NCBI RefSeq assembly: GCF_030270605.1
Contig: NZ_BSYJ01000004.1
Location: 186,001 to 250,000 of the forward strand
Length of the DNA stretch: 64,000 nt
Direction: 5' to 3'
Source: Biformimicrobium ophioploci
GTDB taxonomy: Bacteria > Pseudomonadota > Gammaproteobacteria > Pseudomonadales > Cellvibrionaceae
Below, one piece after another: positions 1 to 8,317 of the stretch. A model generated the notes under the pieces. The model made no database searches. It saw nothing but the letters and a program-made list of their open reading frames with translations, and was not told where the DNA came from. The position numbers and the translations under genes were made by a program. Every line of letters begins with the position of its first letter. Position 1 is the first letter of the stretch.

Positions 1-891
1 GTTCAGGCCAGACCAGAAGGTGCCAATCATATTCTTGGCAATCTGGCCGGTCGCCAGCTCGACGAAATAGCGGCTCTCGATGCGCGTTGCCGTATCGAAG
101 TTTACCTGTGCGCCTTCCACCACCGTGGCGAGGATTGCTTCCGGTGCCGGCAGGCAGCCTCTGGTTTTCTGTTTCAGCATGGCCGGTGCCGCCATCAGCA
201 CCTGTGCCAGCTTGGGCGATGCCGGGGTGCCGCCCGGCATGCGATAGCCTTTCACATCCCACGGCTGCTGACAGGCCGGGTTGGCGAGGATAAAGGTGCG
301 CGCCGCCTCCAGCATTTCTGCTTCGTTTGCAGCAAGCTGGTGTACCAGCCCCTTGTCCAGCGCTTTCTTCGGAGAAAACTGCTTGCCCTCCAGCAGGTAG
401 GGCAGCGAGGTCTGTATGCCGAGCAGGCGCGGCAACCGAACACAGCCGCCACCGCCGGGCAGGAGCCCAAGCGTTACCTCCGGCAGACCCAGCTTGATCG
501 TACGGTCGTCGATGACGATGCGCTGGTGGCAGGCCAGCGCCAGTTCCCAGCCCCCACCGAGTGCCGCGCCGTTGATGCAGGCCACTACCGGCTTGCCGCG
601 GGTTTCCAGCCAGCGCAGGTTGGCCTTCAGTGATTCACACTGTTCGAACAGCGCTCCGGCTTCCGCCTTGCCAACCCGATACAGGCTGTTGAGGTCGCCG
701 CCGGCAAAAAAAGTCTTTTTGGCGGAGCGCACAATGATCCCGGCGAAGTCCTGTTCCTGCAGCTGCTGGACTGTGTGTGCCAGCGATGCCTGGAAATCCG
801 CGTCCATGACATTGGCGGAGCCATTGGGGTTGTCCAGTATCAGGTGAACGATGTTGTCGCTGTCTTTTTCAATTTGGATGGCATTTTTCAT
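1..891 (-). CDS. FadB/FadJ-like enoyl-CoA hydratase/3-hydroxyacyl-CoA dehydrogenase (3' part outside window)
   Basis: Multifunctional fatty-acid beta-oxidation enzyme; only the first 297 codons are in the window and the rest runs off base 1. The visible part is the crotonase (enoyl-CoA hydratase) domain, about residues 5-190, with the oxyanion-hole stretch FFAGGDLNSL near 61-70 and the two acid/base glutamates at about E116 (GGGWELAL) and E138 (GLPEVTLGLLPGGGG). The sequence then enters the linker that precedes the NAD-binding dehydrogenase domain in this family. The ATG at 889-891 lies 5 bases after the thiolase stop, so the two genes form an operon with the thiolase first. The dehydrogenase half is inferred from the linker and not seen. 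A monofunctional hydratase is less likely because the sequence continues well past residue 260. Confidence 0.88.
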   Translation of the reverse strand, partial: MKNAIQIEKDSDNIVHLILDNPNGSANVMDADFQASLAHTVQQLQEQDFAGIIVRSAKKTFFAGGDLNSLYRVGKAEAGALFEQCESLKANLRWLETRGKPVVACINGAALGGGWELALACHQRIVIDDRTIKLGLPEVTLGLLPGGGGCVRLPRLLGIQTSLPYLLEGKQFSPKKALDKGLVHQLAANEAEMLEAARTFILANPACQQPWDVKGYRMPGGTPASPKLAQVLMAAPAMLKQKTRGCLPAPEAILATVVEGAQVNFDTATRIESRYFVELATGQIAKNMIGTFWSGLN

Positions 892-896
892 CTTGT

Positions 897-2105
897 TCAG
901 ACCCGTTCGATAACCGTTGCGATTCCCATTCCGCCACCGACGCACAGGGTGACCAGGCCGCGGCGCAGTTGCCGCGCTTCCAGTTCGTCCAGCAATGTGC
1001 CGATCAGCATTGCGCCGGTGGCGCCGAGCGGGTGCCCCATGGCGATGGCGCCGCCATTTACATTCACTTTTTCGTCCGGTACGCCCAGTTTCCTCTGGAA
1101 ATGCATCACCACCGAGGCGAAGGCTTCGTTCACCTCGAAAAGGTCGATGTCGTCAACCGATAAGCCCGCCAGTTTCAGCGCCTTGCGAGTCGCCGGTGCC
1201 GGGCCGGTCAGCATGATGGTCGGGTCGGTGCCCACTACTGCGGTGGCCAGTACGCGCGCGCGTGGCTGCAGTCCCAGCCGGGTACCGATGGCCTCGCTAC
1301 CAAGCAGTAATGCCGCGGCACCATCGACGATGCCGGACGAGTTGCCAGCGGTGTGCAGGTGGCGAATTTTCTCTACCTGCGGGTAGCGGGTGCGGGTGAC
1401 CTGGTCGAAACCCAGGTCGCCAATGAACTCGAATGCCGGCGCCAGTGCGGCAAGGCCGGCGATGCTGGTGTCCGGGCGCACCAGCTCATCGTGCTCGAGA
1501 ATGGGGAGGCCGTTCTGATCGCGGACCGGCACGATGGAGTTCGCAAAGGCGCCGCGCTGCCAGGCCGCCGCCGCTTTTTGTTGCGAGTGCAGGGCAAAAC
1601 GGTCAACGTCTTCGCGGCTGAAGCCGTTGAGTGTGGCAATCAGGTCGGCACCGATACCCTGCGGAACAAAGTCCGTATCCAGTGCCGTGCGCGGGTCCAT
1701 GGCCCAGGCCCCGCCGTCACTGCCCATGGGTACGCGGGACATGGATTCGATGCCACCGGCCACTACCAGGTGCTCCCAGCCGGAACGGACTTTCATGGCG
1801 GCCAGGTTGACGGCCTCGGCACCGGAAGCGCAGAAGCGGTTGAGTGTGACGCCGGCTACATCGTCTGCCCAGCCGGCCGCGAGTGCGGCGGTCTTGGCGA
1901 TATCCGCGCCCTGGTCGCCAACCGGAGTGACGCAACCCATGACAATGTCGTCAACCAGTTCGGTATCCAGGTTGTTGCGTTGCTGCAGGGCCTGCAAAAG
2001 GCCGGACAGCAGGCTGACCGGTTTTACCTCGTGCAGTGCGCCGGAGTGTTTGCCCTTGCCGCGGGGGGTGCGGATAGCATCGTAAATAAAGGCTTCGGTG
2101 GTCAT
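897..2105 (-). CDS. acetyl-CoA C-acyltransferase (thiolase, FadA/FadI type)
   Basis: Thiolase of 402 residues that cleaves 3-ketoacyl-CoA to acetyl-CoA and a shortened acyl-CoA, the last step of beta-oxidation. The three catalytic signatures are present: nucleophilic Cys92 in [11 protein letters not shown], His358 in [12 protein letters not shown], and Cys388 in [11 protein letters not shown]. The N-terminal [15 protein letters not shown] is typical of degradative thiolases. The hydratase/dehydrogenase follows 5 bases downstream, so the pair probably encodes the two subunits of a trifunctional complex. A biosynthetic acetoacetyl-CoA thiolase is the alternative, but the partner gene argues for fatty acid degradation. 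The 158-base gap upstream (2106-2263) should hold the operon promoter; I could not pick a convincing -35/-10 pair. Confidence 0.93.
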   Translation of the reverse strand: MTTEAFIYDAIRTPRGKGKHSGALHEVKPVSLLSGLLQALQQRNNLDTELVDDIVMGCVTPVGDQGADIAKTAALAAGWADDVAGVTLNRFCASGAEAVNLAAMKVRSGWEHLVVAGGIESMSRVPMGSDGGAWAMDPRTALDTDFVPQGIGADLIATLNGFSREDVDRFALHSQQKAAAAWQRGAFANSIVPVRDQNGLPILEHDELVRPDTSIAGLAALAPAFEFIGDLGFDQVTRTRYPQVEKIRHLHTAGNSSGIVDGAAALLLGSEAIGTRLGLQPRARVLATAVVGTDPTIMLTGPAPATRKALKLAGLSVDDIDLFEVNEAFASVVMHFQRKLGVPDEKVNVNGGAIAMGHPLGATGAMLIGTLLDELEARQLRRGLVTLCVGGGMGIATVIERV

Positions 2106-2263
2106 TGGTGCTGGCCGTCCTGTCTGCGCCTGTTTGGGTTATGCACCTAATGTAAGTGCTGGGCACGGGGCGACAATGACCAAACGGGTCAAGTGCTGTG
2201 ACATCAGGCGGGCCGCATTGGCGGCCCGGATGTGAGAAGCCGGATGGATATGTTGGGAAAAAC

Positions 2264-3310
2264 TCAGGCGGGCTCGGCACCCACGCGGTACTTGTCGCGA
2301 TAGGCGCCAGGCGTGAGGCCGGTCCACTTCTTGAACGCGCGGTTGAAGGCGCTGGGCTCGGAGAAACCGAGGCGCTCGGCAATTTCCGCGACAGGCGTGT
2401 CGTGCTGGCGCAGCTGGTAGATGGCCACGTCCCGGCGTACGGAGTCCTTGATGTCCTGCCAAGTATTGCCTTCGTCTTTCAGGCGCCGGCGCAGGGTCTG
2501 TGGCGAGGTGTACAGGCGGCTGGCAACCTGATCCAGGGCCAGGTTCTCGATGCCATCGTGCTGCAACAGCATGCGCCGGATCTGGCCGGTAAAACTGTTG
2601 TCGGATTTGTACTGGGTCAGCAGGCACTCCGGTGCGCGGGCGAGGAAATCCGACAGCTGCTGTTCGTCGCGCACCAGTGGCATCTGCAGGTAGCGGGTGC
2701 TGAATACGAGGCAGGTTTCTTCCTGTTCGAAGTAATGCGGGCAGGGGAACATGTCGCTGTAGCCCGCCGCATAAGCCGGCGCGGAAAAACCGAGGTTCAC
2801 CCGGTCCAGCAGGATAGTGCGGTCGATCATCCAGCTGGCAAAACGCAGCCACAGCACCGCAATGGACTCGAGGAACACCCGGTTGTCGATGCCGGCCCGA
2901 TTGTCGTGGTGGAAAACGAGGCAGGCCTCCTCGCCGTTCTCGCGCAGTTCGATCTGCAGATCGTCGCTGACCATGCCGATAAAGCGCGCGCTGCGCAACA
3001 GGGCGCGGCGCAGGTTGGGGCAGTTGATGGTGGCATGGCACATCATGGCGAAGGTGCCAGGCTGCCAGGGGCGCTGCAGGTAGCCGCCGGATTCATCCGC
3101 CATGCTGTTCCACAGGACGCGCAGCAGGGCCGCAAACTTCTCACGCGATACCTGCCCGATGCTATCCAGCAGGTCCGGGTTGATGCCGGCCTCTGCAAGC
3201 AGGGCGTGTGTATCGACACCGGCAGCGCGTGCGCCCGCCAGTTGTGCGTCGATTACAATTGTGGGAATGCCGTCCCGAATCTGGGTTAAATCGCTGCTGC
3301 TATCTGCCAT
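2264..3310 (-). CDS. AraC-family transcriptional regulator
   Basis: One-component regulator of 348 residues. The N-terminal two thirds match the arabinose-binding-like domain seen in OruR/ArgR-type AraC proteins (PF12625 type). The C-terminal 100 residues are the double helix-turn-helix: VASRLYTSPQTLRRRLKDEG is the first recognition unit and IAERLGFSEPSAFNRAFKKW the second, ending in the family's GLTPGAYR. An ATG 51 bases further upstream (3361) is open, but its extra 17 residues are not family-like, so I chose the ATG at 3308-3310. The gene lies between the thiolase operon (same strand) and a divergent acyl-CoA synthetase, so it plausibly controls fatty-acid or lipid use. The ligand is unknown. 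Confidence 0.85.
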   Translation of the reverse strand: MADSSSDLTQIRDGIPTIVIDAQLAGARAAGVDTHALLAEAGINPDLLDSIGQVSREKFAALLRVLWNSMADESGGYLQRPWQPGTFAMMCHATINCPNLRRALLRSARFIGMVSDDLQIELRENGEEACLVFHHDNRAGIDNRVFLESIAVLWLRFASWMIDRTILLDRVNLGFSAPAYAAGYSDMFPCPHYFEQEETCLVFSTRYLQMPLVRDEQQLSDFLARAPECLLTQYKSDNSFTGQIRRMLLQHDGIENLALDQVASRLYTSPQTLRRRLKDEGNTWQDIKDSVRRDVAIYQLRQHDTPVAEIAERLGFSEPSAFNRAFKKWTGLTPGAYRDKYRVGAEPA

Positions 3311-3513
3311 ATCCACGTTATTTGGGCGCCAACAGGTTTGCCAGCGATTGATTATGCGCAAATTACTGCAGAATGTCAGGGCCGGATTCGCGTAGACTTG
3401 GTAACGCTGTGCAAGTTTGAACTCCCGCTGTCGCTTTGCAGGACAACAAGGTTGCGCATCATATAGGATTGTTGGAATGAGATCGGGATATTGCCCGACG
3501 CGAGGGAAAAGTT

Positions 3514-5205
3514 ATGACCACGCCGGAACAGAAATACCAGGCCATCAAAGGCAAGCAACCGCTTGAAATCCTGTATGAGCGCGAACGCAGCTGCGCGGAC
3601 CAGGTTTACCTGCGGCAGATGCAGAACCGCGAGTGGCGCGAATATACCTGGGGTGAGGTCATTGGCAATGCGCGTCGCATCGCGAACTTCCTGCGCCAGC
3701 GTTTTTCCGAAGGGGACAGGATAGCCATTCACGCCAAGAACTGTGCTGACTGGTTTATCGTGGATTTTGCCATCATGCTCGCTGGCATGATCAGTGTGCC
3801 GCTATATCCCGGGCAGTCCCGGGATTCCATGCGTTACGTGCTGGACCACTCTGACAGCAAGCTGATTTTCGTGGGCGCATCGGACAATAACGACAATATC
3901 ATTGGCGCCTCCACCGGTATCCCGACGGTGGCGATACAGCGGTGTGAAATCGACTGTGAGCAGACTTTACAGGAAATTGTCGATACCACGGAGCCATTCA
4001 GTGGCAGCCCCGTCTATGACCTTGATGCGCTGTTTACCATTATGTACACCTCCGGTACCACCGGTAACCCGAAGGGTGTAATGCACCCGTGGAGCACGGT
4101 CACCTTCGCGGTACCGAACATGATCCGCGGTTTCGGCTACGACGAGGACGACCGTTTCTTTTCCTACCTGCCGCTTTCCCATGCAGCGGAGCGCATCGTG
4201 GTGGAGCTGCATAGCCTCTACTCGGGCACGCCGGTGCATTTTACGGAATCCATCGATACGTTTCTCGAAGACCTGCAGCGTACCCGTCCCACCATGTTTT
4301 TCTCAGTGCCACGCCTGTGGGCGAAATTCAAGGAAGGGATCGATGCGAAGATCTCCCCGCCGGTGCAGCGGACACTGCTGCGTATCCCGCTGCTCAATAG
4401 CTGGTTCAAGAAAAAGGTGGCAAAGGGGCTGGGGCTGGACCAGGCGCGCATGCTGATCACCGGGGCTTCGCCGATTTCAGAAGACCTGCAGAAGTGGTAT
4501 CACCGCATGGGCATGATGGTGGCCGATGGTTACGGCATGACCGAGAACTTTATCTACGGCACCATCAACCATATGGGAGACACGCCCGTACCCGGTACCG
4601 TGGGCAAGCCGTTCTGGGGTAACGAGGTGAAGATTTCCGATGAGGGAGAGATCCTGTTCAAAAGCGATGCGTTGATGACCGGTTACTATCGCGAGGAAGA
4701 GAAAACCGCGGAGGTGCTGCGCAACGGCTATTACCATACCGGCGACGCCGGTTTTGTGGATGACAAGGGGCTGCTGCATGTAACGGGGCGGCTTTCCGAT
4801 ACCTTCAAGACCAGCAAGGGCAAATTTGTGCAACCACCGGACCTGGAGAAGCGCTTTGGTGAAGCGGCGCTGCTGGGGCAGGTGTGCGTGTTCGGGCACG
4901 GCATGGACAACCCGGTAATGCTTGCGACCCTGTCGGAGATCGCACAGAAAATGGATAAGGGCGCGATTGCGCAGGAGCTGGGAAAGACCCTGGATGAAGT
5001 GAACGGAACGCTGCCGGGCTATTCCCGTATCCGCGCCATTTATATCTCCGCCTACGACTGGACGCCGGACAACGAGCTGGTGACACCCACACTCAAGATC
5101 AAGCGCAAGGCGCTGGAAGCGCGTTTCCGCCCCTGGGTAGAGTCGACAGCAGATGAAGGAGAAAAGGTCTACTTCGAGCCGGTCGGGCTGACGGGGGATA
5201 GCTAG
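3514..5205 (+). CDS. AMP-binding long-chain acyl-CoA synthetase
   Basis: Adenylate-forming enzyme of 563 residues that activates a carboxylic acid, probably a long-chain fatty acid, with ATP and CoA. The ATP-binding loop YTSGTTGNPKG lies at about residues 178-188. The A5-type motif DGYGMTE is near 333. The A8 region TGRLSDTFKTSKGKF near 423 is the form typical of long-chain acyl-CoA synthetases rather than acetyl-CoA synthetases. The ribosome site GAGGGAAAAG precedes the ATG. It is divergent from the AraC regulator (203-base gap) and only 3 bases upstream of a small winged-helix gene, so those two are co-transcribed. Substrate length cannot be read from sequence. Confidence 0.9.
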   Translation: MTTPEQKYQAIKGKQPLEILYERERSCADQVYLRQMQNREWREYTWGEVIGNARRIANFLRQRFSEGDRIAIHAKNCADWFIVDFAIMLAGMISVPLYPGQSRDSMRYVLDHSDSKLIFVGASDNNDNIIGASTGIPTVAIQRCEIDCEQTLQEIVDTTEPFSGSPVYDLDALFTIMYTSGTTGNPKGVMHPWSTVTFAVPNMIRGFGYDEDDRFFSYLPLSHAAERIVVELHSLYSGTPVHFTESIDTFLEDLQRTRPTMFFSVPRLWAKFKEGIDAKISPPVQRTLLRIPLLNSWFKKKVAKGLGLDQARMLITGASPISEDLQKWYHRMGMMVADGYGMTENFIYGTINHMGDTPVPGTVGKPFWGNEVKISDEGEILFKSDALMTGYYREEEKTAEVLRNGYYHTGDAGFVDDKGLLHVTGRLSDTFKTSKGKFVQPPDLEKRFGEAALLGQVCVFGHGMDNPVMLATLSEIAQKMDKGAIAQELGKTLDEVNGTLPGYSRIRAIYISAYDWTPDNELVTPTLKIKRKALEARFRPWVESTADEGEKVYFEPVGLTGDS

Positions 5206-5208
5206 CGC

Positions 5209-5511
5209 ATGACATTGAACCCGACTATCTGCCGGCGCCTGCTGGTGGCCTACCTGATCGATGCCATGGAGCGGCCAAACAACCCGGCGCTGGAGGCTGC
5301 TACTGGCTGGCCGCGCCGCACTATTCAGGACATTATCGCCAAGGGGCTGCCGGGGCACGGTACCCAGGTCGAATTTGTGCAGCAGGGCGTGCGTAATAAC
5401 GATGGTTATTACCGAATGCTGGACTGGGGGTCGATCGACCGGAGCTGGGTGCAGGAAAACCTGGGCCAGGTGGCTGCCACGCTGGAAGTGCCGCTGGGAA
5501 AAATTCAGTAA
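5209..5511 (+). CDS. small winged helix-turn-helix domain protein
   Basis: Protein of 100 residues. An N-terminal helix (ICRRLLVAYLIDAM) is followed by a helix-turn-helix-like segment, PNNPALEAATGWPRRTIQDI, and then a short beta-rich part with GYYRMLDWGSID. This is the arrangement of short winged-helix proteins found in Pseudomonas and relatives. The ATG sits 3 bases after the acyl-CoA synthetase stop, so the protein is made from the same mRNA and could be a local regulator. It has no ligand domain. I recognise the fold type and not a characterised family member. Confidence 0.65.
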   Translation: MTLNPTICRRLLVAYLIDAMERPNNPALEAATGWPRRTIQDIIAKGLPGHGTQVEFVQQGVRNNDGYYRMLDWGSIDRSWVQENLGQVAATLEVPLGKIQ

Positions 5512-5549
5512 AAGACGCTTTTCAAATACACAATAAAAGAAAATTTCCC

Positions 5550-6824
5550 ATGAAAAAATTCCTGATTGCCCTGGGGGTGCTGGTTGCCCTTGTTGGTTTT
5601 CTGCAGGTCGATGATGAGCTTGACCCGGGCGCCCAGGCGCTGCTGCAGCAGGCGCAGCCACAGAGGGAAAGCCGTGCGTATCTTTATCTGCTGGGCATGG
5701 ATGCGCCTGTGGGTGAGGACCCCGAGGCGCTGGGACGTGAGCGGCTAGCGAAAATTCGTGAAGCGGAGGCGCGCTTTGAAAAGGCCGGCCAGTATGAGCT
5801 GGAACCTTGGAATACATCGGGTCAATTGCCAATGCCCCAGTTGCCGCGGGTATGCGACATAGGCAGTAGCAAATGCCTATGGAAAGAAGAGTATCTTTCT
5901 CCTGCACTTGAGGCCGATATATCCGATAACAGGCTGCTATTAGAAAGATATCGAGCTTACGTTGCTTTTGACGATTATAGATTGATGTCGCGGGCGAACC
6001 CTAGTGCGCCTTTGCCGTCATTCGCCTACTTGTCGTATGGAAGCAGGTTGCAGGTTGCGGAAGCTATATCGGCTATAAGGTCGAATGAGTTGCAAATGGG
6101 TAGCGAGCTTCTTGCTGCGGCATATAAGGAATTGCACGAACAGTTAAGGCAAAGTGACTCCCTGATACACGGAATGGTAATGCTGGCGTTGATCGGCGAG
6201 GTGGTGGACGCAGTCGCACTTATTAGCCAAGAGTACCCCGGTTTCCAAATGGATGCCTTGCCAGAGTTGTCAGAAGGTGATGTGCCAGTATCAAAATGGT
6301 TGGGGCATGAGCTGGCCCATGTGGAAAGTTTTGGCACCCTGTTGAAGCATCATTCTGAAAAGATTTCTTCGACAGACTGGGAGCTGCCCTCTTGGATTAA
6401 CTTTGCCCTGATAAAGCCCAACATGTTGCTTAACCAGCACTTTGAGGTAATGAAGGGGTTAATCAGTGATTATGAATCCGGGGATTTGGACTTTAAACCT
6501 GGTGCAAGGAGATACTGGGAGCCTTCCATGATGGACTGGGTGCGAAACCTGGGTGGCGTTGCACTTAGTGCGGATATGCCGGAAGAAGCATTGCTCGAAT
6601 ATGTAGCACGCTCCTTCGACGTAAGGACAAAAGTATCGATGGCCAATGCGCTGCTAGGCTCTTCCGATAAAAAGATTAGTCGGCTGATAGTAAAAAACTC
6701 CTATACAAGCGAGCCTGAATCTCCCGAAGCTTTTGCTGAAAATTCTAATTGGTATTGCCTTTCCGGACCGCTGGAAGACAAAAACCGCTACCGCTGCCTG
6801 CCACAGTTGGCTGGCACTCCCTAG
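5550..6824 (+). CDS. hypothetical protein with N-terminal membrane anchor or signal peptide
   Basis: Protein of 424 residues that I do not recognise. Residues 4-19 (FLIALGVLVALVGFLQ) form one hydrophobic stretch after MKK, which fits a signal peptide or a single anchor. The rest is helical and rich in Glu, Ser and Leu, with no catalytic motif I can name. Three cysteines lie at CDIGSSKC and in the tail NSNWYCLSGP/RYRCLP. From about 5820 to 6790 the DNA is visibly richer in A and T (codons such as ATA, AGA and TTA) than the flanking genes, which suggests recent acquisition or weak codon selection. It converges with the transglycosylase gene downstream (17 bases between stops). A periplasmic or envelope location is inferred from the N-terminus only. 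Confidence 0.6.
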   Translation: MKKFLIALGVLVALVGFLQVDDELDPGAQALLQQAQPQRESRAYLYLLGMDAPVGEDPEALGRERLAKIREAEARFEKAGQYELEPWNTSGQLPMPQLPRVCDIGSSKCLWKEEYLSPALEADISDNRLLLERYRAYVAFDDYRLMSRANPSAPLPSFAYLSYGSRLQVAEAISAIRSNELQMGSELLAAAYKELHEQLRQSDSLIHGMVMLALIGEVVDAVALISQEYPGFQMDALPELSEGDVPVSKWLGHELAHVESFGTLLKHHSEKISSTDWELPSWINFALIKPNMLLNQHFEVMKGLISDYESGDLDFKPGARRYWEPSMMDWVRNLGGVALSADMPEEALLEYVARSFDVRTKVSMANALLGSSDKKISRLIVKNSYTSEPESPEAFAENSNWYCLSGPLEDKNRYRCLPQLAGTP

Positions 6825-6841
6825 GCCAATCCATTAAAAAC

Positions 6842-7462
6842 CTAGAACAGCCCCAGAAACTTTCTTCTCTTCGGAAATTTGTGTGCGCAGCCCTGCAGCT
6901 GCGCATCATAACGTTTGGCCCGCTGTGATACCCCGCGGGCCACATCCTGCAGCCAGGGTTTGTTCCGGTAGGTGCGTCGCTCGAAGCCGCCGTGGCCCTC
7001 ATGGTAGGCCAGGTACAGGTGGTAGCTGTCATTCCGATCGATGTTATTGCGGCGCACACTGCTCTGGTTGTACCAGCCAATAAAGTCCAGGGCGTCGGCA
7101 AAGTCATCGCGGTCAGCGCCGTTATTACCGGAGTTACGCTCGTAAGTTCGCCAGGTGCCAGTGAGTGCCTGGGAGTAGCCGTAGGCATTCGAGGGCCTGG
7201 GGCCGGGGATAAAGCCCAGGATCTTGCGCCGCGGCGGGCGGGCGTCGTGTACGAACCGGGATTCCTGGTGGACAAAGGCCATCATGACCGGGATGGAAGC
7301 GTTCCAGCGCTTCGAGGCCTGGTAGGCGTCCGCGTACCAGCCCTTTTTCTCTGAAAAAATCTCGCAGACATTTTCCAGGTTTGCCGGCGGTGCCGTGGCG
7401 CAGCCACCGAGCAGGGCGCCGGCCGCCAGCAGGGTGCAGGCGGTAGTGACGCGTGCAGTCAC
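6842..7462 (-). CDS. lytic transglycosylase SLT-domain lipoprotein
   Basis: Predicted outer-membrane-bound peptidoglycan lytic transglycosylase of 206 residues. The start is the GTG at 7460-7462, which overlaps the rpiA stop (GTGA), so translation is coupled. Residues 1-20 are a lipoprotein signal with the lipobox LLGGC, placing the lipidated Cys at 21. The SLT-like fold shows AFVHQESRF with the likely catalytic Glu67, then [14 protein letters not shown] and [11 protein letters not shown], which match the conserved blocks of the family. An upstream in-frame extension to 7771 is open but lies inside rpiA and is not used. The enzyme would cleave between MurNAc and GlcNAc. The assignment to the family is firm; its physiological role is not known. 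Confidence 0.85.
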   Translation of the reverse strand: MTARVTTACTLLAAGALLGGCATAPPANLENVCEIFSEKKGWYADAYQASKRWNASIPVMMAFVHQESRFVHDARPPRRKILGFIPGPRPSNAYGYSQALTGTWRTYERNSGNNGADRDDFADALDFIGWYNQSSVRRNNIDRNDSYHLYLAYHEGHGGFERRTYRNKPWLQDVARGVSQRAKRYDAQLQGCAHKFPKRRKFLGLF

Positions 7463-8145
7463 TTGCGCCCCTCGCCGGCGCGAATGGTTTCGACCCCGTT
7501 GGCGCCGCCAAGCAGCAGCACGTCTGCATTGCGTGCGGCGAACAGGCCGTTGGTGACAACCCCGACGATATTGTTGATCTGTTCTTCCAGCGCAATCGGT
7601 GTGCGGATCTGCAGGTTGTGGACATCCAGGATCGCGTTGCCGTTGTCGGTGACCACGCCCTGGCGGTAGACAGGGTCCCCGCCGAGCTTGACCAGCTCGC
7701 GCGCTACATGTGAGCGCGCCATCGGAATGACCTCCACCGGTAGCGGGAAGTTGCCGAGCACCGGCACCCACTTGCTCTCATCGGCAATGCACACGAATTC
7801 CTGCGCCACCGCCGCCACGATTTTCTCGCGTGTGAGTGCCGCACCGCCGCCCTTGATCAGCGCCAGGTGTGCATCGGTCTCGTCGGCACCGTCTACATAC
7901 ACCAGTACGTCATCGACCGCATTGAGGTCATAGACCGGTATGCCGTGTGCCTTGAGGCGCTCTGCGGAGGCCTCTGAGCTGGCGACAGTGCCGTCGAACT
8001 TGCCTTTCAACTCCGCGAGGCAGTCGATAAACAGGTTGGCGGTGGAGCCGGTGCCCACGCCAACGATGGTGTCGCTTTCGAGTTTCGGTGCAATGTAGGC
8101 CGCAGCCGCTTCTGCGACGGCGCGCTTGAGTTGGTCCTGGTTCAT
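7459..8145 (-). CDS. rpiA: ribose-5-phosphate isomerase A
   Basis: Interconverts ribose-5-phosphate and ribulose-5-phosphate in the non-oxidative pentose phosphate pathway; cytoplasmic. 228 residues, close to the usual 219. Phosphate-binding [12 protein letters not shown] (about 29-40), [10 protein letters not shown] with the conserved DGADE motif, and [12 protein letters not shown] with the catalytic Glu/Lys region are all present. I chose the ATG at 8143-8145 ([11 protein letters not shown]), which matches the family N-terminus. A further ATG at 8181 adds 12 unrelated residues. The stop overlaps the GTG start of the transglycosylase. rpiA is divergent from ilvA across a 172-base intergenic region. 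Confidence 0.97.
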   Translation of the reverse strand: MNQDQLKRAVAEAAAAYIAPKLESDTIVGVGTGSTANLFIDCLAELKGKFDGTVASSEASAERLKAHGIPVYDLNAVDDVLVYVDGADETDAHLALIKGGGAALTREKIVAAVAQEFVCIADESKWVPVLGNFPLPVEVIPMARSHVARELVKLGGDPVYRQGVVTDNGNAILDVHNLQIRTPIALEEQINNIVGVVTNGLFAARNADVLLLGGANGVETIRAGEGRK

Positions 8146-8210
8146 GGGCTTGCAGTGGGTCCTTTCTGGTGGGCAGTGCAATTGCTGGGTCTGGAATGGC
8201 TTTTTCAGGC

Positions 8211-8229
8211 GATTTTATCGCGTAAAATC
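8211..8229. promoter_or_regulatory. inverted repeat between rpiA and ilvA
   Basis: The arms GATTTTA and TAAAATC are perfect inverted copies around TCGCG. The element lies 66 bases upstream of rpiA and 89 bases upstream of ilvA, so it could be an operator or part of overlapping divergent promoters. No known regulator motif is recognised. Confidence 0.3.
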
Positions 8230-8317
8230 CGCGACTGCTTGCCTAATCTGCTGGAAAATACGCCCGCCAAACTTTAGACTGGCGTCCTTCCCGAAGTAAA
8301 TAAGCAGCAAGTTTGGC

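Noticed and set aside
4477-5907. 476-codon minus-strand open frame
   Set aside because: Crosses three good plus-strand genes and has no motif.
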